DNA from: Limisphaerales bacterium
GTDB taxonomy: Bacteria; Verrucomicrobiota; Verrucomicrobiia; Limisphaerales; UBA11358
Length of the DNA stretch: 9,701 nt
Assembly: GCA_003455565.1 (NCBI GenBank)
Contig: DMQW01000015.1
Span: 1-9,701, forward strand
Direction: 5' to 3'
The notes under the pieces are model-generated. The model made no database searches. It had not been told where the DNA came from and was given only the letters and a program-made list of their open reading frames with translations. The translations under genes were made by a program, and so were the position numbers. Below are positions 1 through 7,257 of the stretch, piece after piece. Each line of letters opens with the position of its first letter. Position 1 is the stretch's first letter.

Positions 1-14
1 AAATATTATTCTAG

Positions 15-194
15 TTAGCTATAACCCACGCCGGGCGTATCTCCCACGAACAGGCGGTGGCGAAAGCGGAACTGGAATTTTCAAAATTCCGCGTGCTGGA
101 AGACGCGAAGCCGAGCTTGGTGGAAAAAGATTTTGAGGCGGCGGTGAAAAAATTAAAACCGCTGCCGCCGGGAAAAAAGCCAAAGAAAACCTGA
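15..194 (+). CDS. C-terminal fragment of a RhuM-like protein, 5' end missing
   Basis: An open frame of 59 codons ends at TGA 192-194. It carries the segment ISHEQAVAKAELEF followed by SKFRVLED, then a Lys/Pro-rich tail. A GKISHE-A-KA-EF-K-R pattern is what I recall from the C-terminus of RhuM-family (virulence RhuM, PF13310-like) proteins, which often sit beside restriction-modification genes; their biochemical role is not well established. The frame is closed upstream by TAG at 12-14, inside an AT-rich stretch (1-23) unlike the rest. That could be a contig-end error, a junction, or true truncation. The stop lies 3 bases before the next ATG, so the two genes are probably translationally coupled. 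The coding assignment is fairly sure; the family is a recollection from about 40 residues and is only moderately sure. Confidence 0.5.
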   Translation, partial: LAITHAGRISHEQAVAKAELEFSKFRVLEDAKPSLVEKDFEAAVKKLKPLPPGKKPKKT

Positions 195-197
195 CGC

Positions 198-3023
198 ATG
201 GCGAGCAAAGGCATCCAGCATCTCATCGTCAACTCGCCTTACGTCGAGCCGAAGCATCATTGGCTGTATCACCGCGAGACGCTGACGTTTTCGCTGGAAA
301 GCGGACGGCGCGCGGCGGGCTACGTCATCGCATCGGACAGCTCGAAATCGTTTGACGACCCCGGACGATTCATTCCGATTGAACTGGTGAATCAAATCCG
401 TCTGCGCGTGAACAAATGGCGCGCGGACGGTTATCCCGGCGTGACGGGCATCACGCGGGGTTTGCTGGAACACTGGCAAGGTTCGGAACGATACGAGCGG
501 AAACGGTTTTTCTTCTGTCAGCTTGAAGCGATTGAAACTTTGATCTGGCTCACGGAAGCCCCGGCGTCGGAGCGCGTCGGCATTGCCATTCCGTCGGACG
601 GCGGCGCGTTTCAACGGTTGTGTTGCAAGATGGCGACAGGCAGCGGCAAAACGGTGGTGATGGCGATGCTCATTGCGTGGCAGGTGTTGAACAAAGTCGC
701 GTATCCGCAAGACGACCGCTACTCGAAACATATTTTCATCGTCGCGCCGGGCTTGACGGTGAAAAGCCGGTTGCAAGTTTTGATTCCCGCCGGGCCGGGA
801 AATTATTACGACGAGTTTGACATCGTGCGGAGCGGACAGCACGACCAGTTGCGGCAGGGGAAAGTTTTGGTTCGCAACTGGCACGTCTTGAATTGGGAGA
901 CGGACGACAAATTGAAAAAGCGGCGCAGCGTGGACAAGCGCGGCGCGAAAAGCGACGAGGCTTACGTCCGCGAAGTTTTGGGCGACATGGCGAAGGTGAA
1001 CAACATCGTCGTCATCAATGACGAGGCGCATCACGCATGGCGCGTGAATCCGGAAGCAAAGACGGCGAAGATTGACCGGCAGTTGATCGAGGAGGCGACA
1101 AAATGGGTCGGCGGACTGGACCGGATTCACAAAGCGCGGAAGATTCACCGCTGTTTTGATTTTTCCGCCACGCCGTTTTCGCCCAGCGGCAAGCAGACGA
1201 CGGAAGAATCGCTGTTCGGCTGGATTGTCAGCGACTTTGGATTGAACGACGCGATTGAAGGCGGGCTGGTGAAGACGCCGCGCGTGGTGGTGCGTGACGA
1301 TGGGATGCCGGACGTGAAAAATTACAAGTCGAAGCTGTATCACATTTACGACCAAGACGGTGTGCGCGAAGATTTGAGCCGGGGCGCGGAAGCCTACGAA
1401 CCGCTGCCGGATTTGGTGATGAACGCCTATCTGCTTTTGGGCAAGGACTGGCTGGCAACTTACACCGGCTGGATGGAAAAGGGCTACACGACTCCGCCCG
1501 TGATGATCACCGTCGCCAACCGCACGGAAACCGCCGCGCGTGTGAAGAATGCTTTTGATAAACGAAAAGTGCTGATTGACGAACTGTGCAAACCTGAGTT
1601 GACGTTGCACATTGATTCAAAAGTTCTCGACTTGGCGGAAGCCAAAGAGGAGGAAGGCGAGACGCAAAACGAAAACGGCGAGAGTGAAGACGCGGACGAG
1701 CCAAAGAAGAAACTCACCAAGGCGGAACAGGGGGAACTTTTACGAAAAACGGTGGACACGGTGGGCAAGCGCGGCGAGCCGGGCGAGCAAATCCGAAACG
1801 TGATTTCCGTCGGGATGCTTTCGGAAGGTTGGGACGCCAAGACCGTGACGCACATCATGGGCTTGCGGGCGTTTTCGAGCCAGTTGCTTTGCGAACAGGT
1901 CGTCGGGCGCGGCTTGCGGCGCACAAGTTACGAAGCCAAGAAAATGCCGCACCCGATCACGGGCGAAGAAGTGGAATTGTTCGAGCCGGAATATGTGAAC
2001 ATTTTCGGCGTGCCGTTCACTTTCCTGCCGCACGAAGGCGGCGAGGATGGCCCGTTGCCGCCGCCGCCGCCAAAGACGCGGATTGAAGCGTCGCGCGAAA
2101 AGGTGGGCTTTCTGATTAGCTGGCCAAACGTCATTCGCATTGACCACGTTTATCGCCCGAAACTGGAATTGGATTTGAAGAAAGTCGAACCGCTCACGCT
2201 GAACGCGACGGACAAAATTGAAAATGCGGAGATGGCCGCAGTCGTGGCTGGAAAACCGAACCTGGCGGTTTTGACAGAGATAGACTTGCAAGCCTTGGCG
2301 GAGCGATTCAGATTGCAGAAGATTGTTTTTGAAGTCGCGCGGGATATTTACGACCAGATGAAACGGCCTTGGCGGGGCAGCAAGGAAAATTTGCTCGCGC
2401 AAGTTGTCTGGCTGGTCGAGAAATTCATCACGTCGCCGATGCTCGAAATCAATCCGCCGCTGTTTTATCAGGACGAAATGCGACGGCGCGTGATGCTCAC
2501 CTTGAACATGACGCGCATCGTGCAACACGTTTTTGATCAAATCCGGCAATCCAACACGGAAAAACTTGAGCCGGTATTTGACAGCCACAAACCCATCCGC
2601 GCGACGGCGGATATGTTGCCGTGGTTCACCGGCAAGCCGGTGGTTGCGGCCAATCGCTCGCATATCAATTTGTGCGTGGCGGATTCGACTTGGGAAGCGC
2701 AAGCGGCCTACGAACTGGATCACAACGCGAGCGTTGCAGCTTGGGCGAAAAACGACCACTTGGGATTTGAGATTGCCTACATCTTCGCCGGTGTATTCCA
2801 CAAGTTCCGCCCGGACTTTCTGATTCGACTCACGACTGGCACAAACTTTATTTTGGAAACCAAAGGGCAGAATACCGCGCAAGACCAAACGAAGCGGCGT
2901 TATCTCGACGAGTGGGTGAAGGCGGTCAACGAACACGGCGGGTTTGGAAAGTGGAAGGCCGGGCTGTGCTTGAATCCATCGGATTTACCGACGGAGATTC
3001 AGAAAGCGGTAACGGCTGACTAA
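198..3023 (+). CDS. Type III-like restriction endonuclease (DEAD/DEAH helicase plus PD-(D/E)xK nuclease)
   Basis: A complete 941-aa protein that should translocate on DNA using ATP and cut it. The first 110 or so residues carry the NSPYVEPKHHWLY and RKRFFFCQLEAIET signatures that I recall from the restriction endonuclease group NCBI calls BPTD_3080 family. The superfamily 2 core follows: Walker A ATGSGKT (146-152), DEAH (275-278), SAT motif III (323-325), motif V region SEGWD (542-546) and motif VI QVVGRGLRR (567-575). A charged low-complexity insert (about 480-515) and a proline run (about 619-625) interrupt the second half. The C-terminus holds a nuclease site, PDF (D873) and ETKG (E887, K889), of the PD-(D/E)xK type. 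ATG 198 has no good Shine-Dalgarno and lies 3 bases after the upstream stop, so coupling is likely. No modification methyltransferase is seen in the window, so target protection must come from a gene further left or from elsewhere. Type of activity is firm; the exact subfamily is from memory. Confidence 0.9.
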   Translation: MASKGIQHLIVNSPYVEPKHHWLYHRETLTFSLESGRRAAGYVIASDSSKSFDDPGRFIPIELVNQIRLRVNKWRADGYPGVTGITRGLLEHWQGSERYERKRFFFCQLEAIETLIWLTEAPASERVGIAIPSDGGAFQRLCCKMATGSGKTVVMAMLIAWQVLNKVAYPQDDRYSKHIFIVAPGLTVKSRLQVLIPAGPGNYYDEFDIVRSGQHDQLRQGKVLVRNWHVLNWETDDKLKKRRSVDKRGAKSDEAYVREVLGDMAKVNNIVVINDEAHHAWRVNPEAKTAKIDRQLIEEATKWVGGLDRIHKARKIHRCFDFSATPFSPSGKQTTEESLFGWIVSDFGLNDAIEGGLVKTPRVVVRDDGMPDVKNYKSKLYHIYDQDGVREDLSRGAEAYEPLPDLVMNAYLLLGKDWLATYTGWMEKGYTTPPVMITVANRTETAARVKNAFDKRKVLIDELCKPELTLHIDSKVLDLAEAKEEEGETQNENGESEDADEPKKKLTKAEQGELLRKTVDTVGKRGEPGEQIRNVISVGMLSEGWDAKTVTHIMGLRAFSSQLLCEQVVGRGLRRTSYEAKKMPHPITGEEVELFEPEYVNIFGVPFTFLPHEGGEDGPLPPPPPKTRIEASREKVGFLISWPNVIRIDHVYRPKLELDLKKVEPLTLNATDKIENAEMAAVVAGKPNLAVLTEIDLQALAERFRLQKIVFEVARDIYDQMKRPWRGSKENLLAQVVWLVEKFITSPMLEINPPLFYQDEMRRRVMLTLNMTRIVQHVFDQIRQSNTEKLEPVFDSHKPIRATADMLPWFTGKPVVAANRSHINLCVADSTWEAQAAYELDHNASVAAWAKNDHLGFEIAYIFAGVFHKFRPDFLIRLTTGTNFILETKGQNTAQDQTKRRYLDEWVKAVNEHGGFGKWKAGLCLNPSDLPTEIQKAVTAD

Positions 3024-3162
3024 ACCGTTGCAGTTCGGAAATTCAAAACCGCTTTTAGGTGGCTACGCCGCGCTGATGCTTAAATTTGTGCTCCGCTTCT
3101 GGACGCCGCGCTATCGCGCAAATCCACGGCCCTTTGCAGTCTGGTCGTTCTCACGAACCTTT

Positions 3163-3257
3163 TTAGCTTTCCGCATCACCCCACCATTGCCGCTCGAAAA
3201 AATCGCGGTCTATCCGCACCGGCTCGATGCAGCGCGGGTCATCCGTCTTGGGGCTGT
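3163..3257 (-). pseudogene. Possible C-terminal remnant of an unidentified gene
   Basis: Read on the minus strand, this short frame ends at TAA (3163-3165) and includes CIEPVRIDRDFFERQWWG. Its codons have mostly G or C in the third position, as in real genes nearby, and the composition looks like a genuine soluble protein. The frame has no ATG, is closed upstream by TGA at 3307-3309, and its upstream part runs through the terminator hairpin, so no intact gene exists. I do not recognise the family. It may be a decayed gene end carried in by rearrangement, or chance. Confidence 0.22.
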
Positions 3258-3298
3258 TATAAAAAAAGAGCCTGGCCAACCCAATAGCCAGACTCTTT
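3258..3298 (-). terminator. Rho-independent terminator of the GldG-like gene
   Basis: An inverted repeat pairs AAAGAGCCTGGC (3265-3276) with GCCAGACTCTTT (3287-3298): a 12-bp stem with one mismatch and a 10-nt loop. Read on the minus strand, the stem is followed by a run of seven T (A7 at 3261-3267 on +), the classic intrinsic-terminator layout. It lies about 145 bases beyond the stop of the minus-strand gene. Read on the + strand there are only three T after the stem, so it should end the restriction transcript poorly. Confidence 0.75.
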
Positions 3299-3442
3299 AA
3301 CCCAACTCATGAAAACCCATGGGATTTGCCTCAAATCCTTTGCGCCTTTGTTTCTTGGTTGTTCAAAATCCGTGTTCAGCCTGCCTTCGCGCTGCTTCCG
3401 TTTCCGCCTTCTTCGGCGAGACAAGCCGGCGCGGCGGGGAAT

Positions 3443-4336
3443 TTATTTCGCGGCGTTGGTTGCGCTGTTCTTCATCCGCTGGAAGACGGCCAGTTGAATT
3501 TGGAGGCGGGCGGCGACCTGCTTGAGTTTGTCCGCCTGCGCCAACTGCACCTGCGCCAGGTTTTTTTGGGCGGCTTCAAGGTCCGCCGGTGAACCGCTGG
3601 TTTGCGCCTGGACCACCTGCTGCTGGGCGGCATTGATCTGGGCCTCAAGTTCGGTGCCGGCCTCGGCGCATTGCTTCATAAATTCGGCATGGAAAATCTG
3701 GTCGGCCGCTTTCACGGAAGCGGCGTTCACATCCGGGATGAGGCGGTTGATGGAGGCGATGATTTCGGAGCTGGGCTTGGCAATTTCGGGAGCCGGTTTG
3801 GCCGGGGCACCGGTGGCGGCCACGCGTAAAATGGCGCGGGCCAGGTCGTATTCCAGCGCTGGTTCCCATTCCGGCTGGAGCCGGGCAAAGGATTCCTTGT
3901 TTTTACCGCTGGCAATGGCGAGGCCAAGAAAACAGGCGTCACCCTTGTCCAGATTGAACGCCTGGAGGCCGTCGGCGCTGGCGGCGGCGGTGTTGGTTTC
4001 GGCTGGCGTGTCAAAGCTGGCGATCTGAACTTTGCCGCCGCTGGCGGCTTGCATGGCGTTGAGCAATTGCGCCACGCGCCCGGCAAAGGCCTGAAGCGTT
4101 TCGTCGGTGTTTCCGGGCAGCAAGGAGTAGTAGCGGATGGTCACCGGTGCTTCCAATTGTCCCAGCAGATTTTTGGTCGGGGCGGAAAGTTCGCCGGCAA
4201 CACTGCCGGCTTGGTGGTGTTGGAACCAAATTCCGGTGAGCGCAACGCCCAGCAGGAAAAAAGCGCCGGCCAGCAGCAGCGGGCGGCGGCGGGGTGTTTG
4301 CGGTTGGGCGGGGCGGGAGAGGTCGGTTGGTTTCAT
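3443..4336 (-). CDS. Membrane-anchored protein with GldG-like (ABC transport auxiliary) domain and coiled coil
   Basis: A 297-aa protein. Residues 17-19 are arginines, followed by one hydrophobic segment (about 20-38), giving an N-terminal signal anchor with the rest outside the cytoplasm. Residues 62-172 look like the GldG/ABC_transp_aux type domain: APVTIRYYSLLP at the start, a SGGKVQI strand, a variable loop, then DACFLGLAIASG and ALEYDLARAIL. A Pro/Ala linker follows. About 210-290 is an Ala/Gln-rich helical segment likely to form a coiled coil. Family members usually accompany an ABC ATPase and permease (GldA/GldF type), and are often longer; neither partner is in this window. The ATG at 4334-4336 is directly preceded by an in-frame TGA, so translation cannot start further upstream; no Shine-Dalgarno is evident. 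It is transcribed divergently from the cytochrome operon. The domain call is by pattern, without a profile search. Function is unknown. Confidence 0.7.
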   Translation of the reverse strand: MKPTDLSRPAQPQTPRRRPLLLAGAFFLLGVALTGIWFQHHQAGSVAGELSAPTKNLLGQLEAPVTIRYYSLLPGNTDETLQAFAGRVAQLLNAMQAASGGKVQIASFDTPAETNTAAASADGLQAFNLDKGDACFLGLAIASGKNKESFARLQPEWEPALEYDLARAILRVAATGAPAKPAPEIAKPSSEIIASINRLIPDVNAASVKAADQIFHAEFMKQCAEAGTELEAQINAAQQQVVQAQTSGSPADLEAAQKNLAQVQLAQADKLKQVAARLQIQLAVFQRMKNSATNAAK

Positions 4337-4362
4337 TCAGGGATGCTTTGTTTTGCGCGGAC

Positions 4363-4390
4363 ATTCTCTGGCATTGGGCCAGTCTGTCAA
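4363..4390 (-). promoter_or_regulatory. Candidate sigma70-type promoter for the GldG-like gene
   Basis: On the minus strand, a perfect -35 box TTGACA (4390-4385) is followed after 16 bases by GAGAAT (4368-4363), which matches four of six -10 positions. The predicted start of transcription would fall about 20 bases before the ATG at 4336. The weak -10 keeps this tentative. Confidence 0.35.
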
Positions 4391-4530
4391 TTGTAGAAGT
4401 AGAACGGAGGCATAACGTCAGTCAAACTGGGCAATTCTAGTCTATCATGGGACAATATAGGGGTGGTTTTCGTATGGGAGCAAAGTAAAGTTGACTTGAC
4501 GAACATCCAGCAGACGGCTTCCGATTGTTT

Positions 4531-4558
4531 TTGGAGTTGCCAGCGGATGACGTGTAAT
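4531..4558 (+). promoter_or_regulatory. Candidate promoter for the cytochrome-porin operon
   Basis: TTGGAG (4531-4536) and TGTAAT (4553-4558) are separated by 16 bases; the -10 matches five of six consensus positions, the -35 only three. Transcription would begin near 4565, leaving a leader of about 23 bases before ATG 4588 or about 53 before ATG 4618. It would also exclude the in-frame GTG at 4564 as a start. Pattern match only. Confidence 0.28.
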
Positions 4559-4617
4559 TCACGGTGCGCGCCGGCGGCAAGAGACATATGCGTTTCGATT
4601 TTCAGCCCATGGTTTGT

Positions 4618-6309
4618 ATGAAATTTTTATCAGTGAGACTGTTTATCCTGGCCTTGGCCGGCGTTTGTTTCTGGGCGCTGCCGGCGGCGGCCCAATCGGT
4701 GCAGCATCTTTCCACCACCCAGCCGGGCGGGATGCCGGGGATGCCAGTCATGGGCCCCCTCAAGCCGGTGGCCAACGGGATTCAAGTCCTTTGGGATGGG
4801 CCGCCTGGCAATTATCAGCTTTTCCAAAGAAGCAACAGCACGACCGCGCCTTGGACGGCAGTGGGCAGTGCCAAAAATACGGCCCGCACGGCCACCATCA
4901 CCAAGCTTAACGGCAACGCTTTTTTCCGCGTCTCCGGTCCGACGCCGAACTATGCGGGTGCCAAAATATGCGTTTCCTGTCATTTGAACATTTACACTAC
5001 GGTGGCGAAGACGCCTCATGCCAGTGCCTATAGCAGCCCGGCGTTCAGGGCGTTGGGCGGGCAGACCAAGGCGGCCTGTCTGCCGTGTCATACGCTTGGT
5101 TACGGTTTGCCAACCGGATTTGTCAATGCCACGGCAACGCCGTCACTCAGCGGGGTGCAGTGTGAGAATTGTCATGGCCCGGCGGCGAACCACGCGGCCA
5201 CCGAGGATGACCCCACGGTGTTTCCACGCATTGAGATTGCCGCCACCGTCTGCGGCGGCTGTCATACCGCCAGCCATACGACTTACCCAACTGCGCCGAC
5301 GTTTGAGGAATGGAATTCCAGCGAACACGCCAGCGTGACTCCGGGGGCATTGCAGGCCATGGCCAGCGGCGCCAATCTTAGTAATTGCGGCGTCTGCCAT
5401 TCCGGTTCCGTCCGGCTGGCCTTGATCAATGGTCAAAATCCGGCCACGACGCTGGCGGGTGACTACGCGGTTCCGATCACTTGTGTGGTTTGCCACGATC
5501 CGCACCAGACCACCGCCAATCCGGTGCAACTTCGCAACCCGATGGCTTCCACGAGCAATTTTCATCTCACCTCCGCCACTTCGTCGGGAATTGCCAGCGG
5601 GGCCAAAATCAATCTTTGCGCGCAATGCCACAACGACCGTGGCGCGGCTTGGGCGGACACCGCCAGCGCGCCGCATCATTCCGTGCAGTATAATTTCCTG
5701 CTCGGCGCCGTCGGGGAATTGCCGGGCGGCTCGGCCACCTTCAATCCGGGATCGCACGCGGGCCTGCCGTCGTCGGCGAAATTTTCCATTTCCGGCACGT
5801 TCTACCTGACCAACCAGTGTGTGTCCTGCCATATGCCGGCGGAGGCCGCGCCGGCCAGTTCCCACAGCCACACATTTGCGACTGGCAACGCGGTCTGCGC
5901 GAACTGCCATGACGGCTCGGTCGCGCAAGCGTTCCTGACGCCTTATCTGTCCAACAAAGTTTCCTTGGTGATTTTCTCCTTGAACCGCTGGGCCGCCACC
6001 AAGGCGCCGGCGTCGTTGCGGACCAATGGCGTTGTGGCGTGGGAATACACGACGCCCGGCGGATTGACCTGGCAGACCAACGCGAGCGGTTTCGTGACGA
6101 GCTGGGCGCAGAAGGATTCCGTGAATTTCACCGGGCCGAATGCCACCGGCCAGAGTCTGCTCAAAACCAATTACCCAAACATCCTGAGGGCGCGATTCAA
6201 TCTGTATCTCTTTTTGAACGACGGCAGTTTTGGGGTTCACAATCCCACTTTTGCCCTCGGTCTGTTGAATTCGGCTGAAAACTGGATCGCTCAGGAACTG
6301 AACAAATAA
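4618..6309 (+). CDS. Secreted nine-heme c-type cytochrome, candidate outer partner of a porin-cytochrome conduit
   Basis: A 563-aa protein from ATG 4618. That start gives a clean Sec signal peptide (residues 1 to about 26, ending PAAA before QS). Earlier in-frame starts at GTG 4564 and ATG 4588 only lengthen the n-region, and no ribosome binding site decides between 4588 and 4618. Mature order: a Gly/Met/Pro-rich stretch; a small beta domain (about 50-107, including YQLFQRSNSTTAPW and FFRVSG) of a kind common in verrucomicrobial exported proteins; nine CXXCH heme sites with Cys at 118, 154, 182, 212, 257, 289, 334, 401 and 427; then about 130 residues without hemes ending in a conserved-looking DGSFGVHNP block. 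Around a dozen extra His could be distal heme ligands. There is no lipobox. It is first in an operon with an MtrA-like cytochrome and an MtrB-like barrel, the place of mtrC in Shewanella, so I infer an electron-transfer partner at the cell surface; a periplasmic role is also possible. Multiheme nature is certain, location is not. Confidence 0.9.
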   Translation: MKFLSVRLFILALAGVCFWALPAAAQSVQHLSTTQPGGMPGMPVMGPLKPVANGIQVLWDGPPGNYQLFQRSNSTTAPWTAVGSAKNTARTATITKLNGNAFFRVSGPTPNYAGAKICVSCHLNIYTTVAKTPHASAYSSPAFRALGGQTKAACLPCHTLGYGLPTGFVNATATPSLSGVQCENCHGPAANHAATEDDPTVFPRIEIAATVCGGCHTASHTTYPTAPTFEEWNSSEHASVTPGALQAMASGANLSNCGVCHSGSVRLALINGQNPATTLAGDYAVPITCVVCHDPHQTTANPVQLRNPMASTSNFHLTSATSSGIASGAKINLCAQCHNDRGAAWADTASAPHHSVQYNFLLGAVGELPGGSATFNPGSHAGLPSSAKFSISGTFYLTNQCVSCHMPAEAAPASSHSHTFATGNAVCANCHDGSVAQAFLTPYLSNKVSLVIFSLNRWAATKAPASLRTNGVVAWEYTTPGGLTWQTNASGFVTSWAQKDSVNFTGPNATGQSLLKTNYPNILRARFNLYLFLNDGSFGVHNPTFALGLLNSAENWIAQELNK

Positions 6310-6320
6310 CAACCGATCGC

Positions 6321-6336
6321 GCCCGCTGCGGCGGGC
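6321..6336 (+). other. Intercistronic hairpin between the two cytochrome genes
   Basis: GCCCGC (6321-6326) and GCGGGC (6331-6336) form a perfect 6-bp GC stem with a TGCG loop in the 66-base gap after the first cytochrome. No T-run follows, so it is unlikely to terminate transcription. It may stabilise mRNA ends or attenuate downstream expression. Confidence 0.45.
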
Positions 6337-6375
6337 CATTCATGGGCGCGCAATGACTGACAAACCAATCTCCGT

Positions 6376-7239
6376 ATGACAAACTTGACATTCATAAAAC
6401 ATCTGTGGCCGCGCAGCCGGCCAGCGTGCAATCTGACGCTGGCCGCCGGTGCCGGCGTTTTGTTGCTGGCCGCTATTTCTTGCAGCACCACCACGCGTCA
6501 CGCCGTCGTTTTGCCTGAAGTGCCGGGGGCAAAATACATCGGCTCCAGCGAATGTGAACAGTGTCACGAAGAGTTGTGCCGCAGTTTCAAGACCGCCGAC
6601 CATTCGCGGTTGCTGGCCAAAGGCAAAAATGGTCACGACTACGGTTGCGAATCCTGCCATGGTCCGGCCAGCATCCACTCGGATTCCGGCGGCGAAACCA
6701 AGCCGCCTTACAGCTTCACTGCTGGTCGTCCGCAGCCCGACCGATTGGGCGCGCGGCTGCCGCTGACCTCGGCGCGGGCCATTGAGACGGTTTGTTATCA
6801 ATGTCACTTGGACGTGCGCGGCCAGTTCAATCTGCCCAGCCATCATCCCGTGCCCGAAGGCCGGATGACTTGCATCCAATGCCATCCGCCGCACAAAGGC
6901 ATCGCCCATGTCGGCGGCAGCACGCAACTGCTGGCGCAGGAGGAGAACTGCCTGCAATGCCATCCCTCCCAGCAGGGGCCGTTTGTATTCGAGCACGAGG
7001 CGTTGCGCGAAGGCTGCACCACCTGCCATTCGCCGCACGGCACCATCAACGCCAAGATGCTCACCGAACGGAATTCCAACCTGTGCCTGAAATGCCATTT
7101 TCAGCAGGTCAAGAATGGTTCCGCCATCCTGATCGGCGGAGTAGATCACACCGCCCGCGTGACCCAGGGCAGTTGCTGGAGCGCCGGCTGTCACGAAGCC
7201 GTCCACGGTTCGCGGGTGAGTCCGTCCTTAAGATTTTAA
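6376..7239 (+). CDS. MtrA/DmsE-type octaheme c-type cytochrome
   Basis: A 287-aa exported cytochrome expected to sit inside the outer-membrane barrel and pass electrons through it. The N-terminus has a basic stretch, then a hydrophobic core (about 20-35) ending AAISC at Cys36, a degenerate lipobox, so it may be a lipoprotein. Seven CXXCH sites have their first Cys at 60, 91, 140, 166, 192, 214 and 237. An eighth site is CWSAGCH (267-273), a CX4CH form. The blocks PSHHPVPEGRMTCIQCHPPH, FEHEALREGCTTCHSPHG and the tail HEAVHGS are typical of the DmsE/MtrA/PioA family. Shewanella MtrA has ten hemes and is slightly longer, while eight matches the OmaB-type proteins of Geobacter conduits. At least ten other His are available as distal ligands. 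It follows the nine-heme gene by 66 bases and precedes the porin gene by 18. No strong ribosome binding site is seen before ATG 6376. Family assignment is firm; the electron-transfer direction (outward or inward) cannot be told. Confidence 0.93.
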   Translation: MTNLTFIKHLWPRSRPACNLTLAAGAGVLLLAAISCSTTTRHAVVLPEVPGAKYIGSSECEQCHEELCRSFKTADHSRLLAKGKNGHDYGCESCHGPASIHSDSGGETKPPYSFTAGRPQPDRLGARLPLTSARAIETVCYQCHLDVRGQFNLPSHHPVPEGRMTCIQCHPPHKGIAHVGGSTQLLAQEENCLQCHPSQQGPFVFEHEALREGCTTCHSPHGTINAKMLTERNSNLCLKCHFQQVKNGSAILIGGVDHTARVTQGSCWSAGCHEAVHGSRVSPSLRF

Positions 7240-7257
7240 CCAACGCCACGGAAGCCG

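Larger units (their letters stand above)
3024..3442. other. Gap between convergent genes, no intact gene seen
   Basis: This stretch lies between the 3' ends of the restriction gene and the minus-strand GldG-like gene. It contains the minus-strand terminator (3258-3298) and a short protein-like remnant on the minus strand (3163-3257). The open frames here on the + strand (for example 3028-3300 and 3309-3497) have no recognisable motif and no ribosome binding site, and one of them runs through the terminator hairpin. Nothing else is recognised. No tRNA, transposase end or terminal repeat was seen at the edges. Confidence 0.6.

Noticed and set aside
2056..2071. CCG microsatellite-like run
   Set aside because: It encodes an in-frame proline run in the restriction protein and needs no other explanation.
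1740..2936. Long minus-strand open frames opposite the restriction gene (also 153-1610) and opposite the nine-heme gene (5143-6339)
   Set aside because: Antisense shadows of strongly supported genes; Arg/His/Val-rich translations typical of GC-biased antisense frames, no domain motifs.
3028..3300. 90-codon + strand open frame after the restriction gene
   Set aside because: Odd composition, no motif or binding site, and its end lies within the terminator hairpin.
4387..4587. 66-codon minus-strand open frame in the divergent intergenic region
   Set aside because: No recognisable motif, no ribosome binding site, and it runs through the candidate promoters.
4564..4617. Upstream in-frame starts (GTG 4564, ATG 4588) for the nine-heme cytochrome
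   Set aside because: They add residues before an already complete signal peptide, and the best promoter candidate would start transcription after GTG 4564. ATG 4588 cannot be fully excluded.
6321..6336. Terminator between the cytochrome genes
   Set aside because: The hairpin is short and has no following T-run, and the downstream genes clearly belong with the first.
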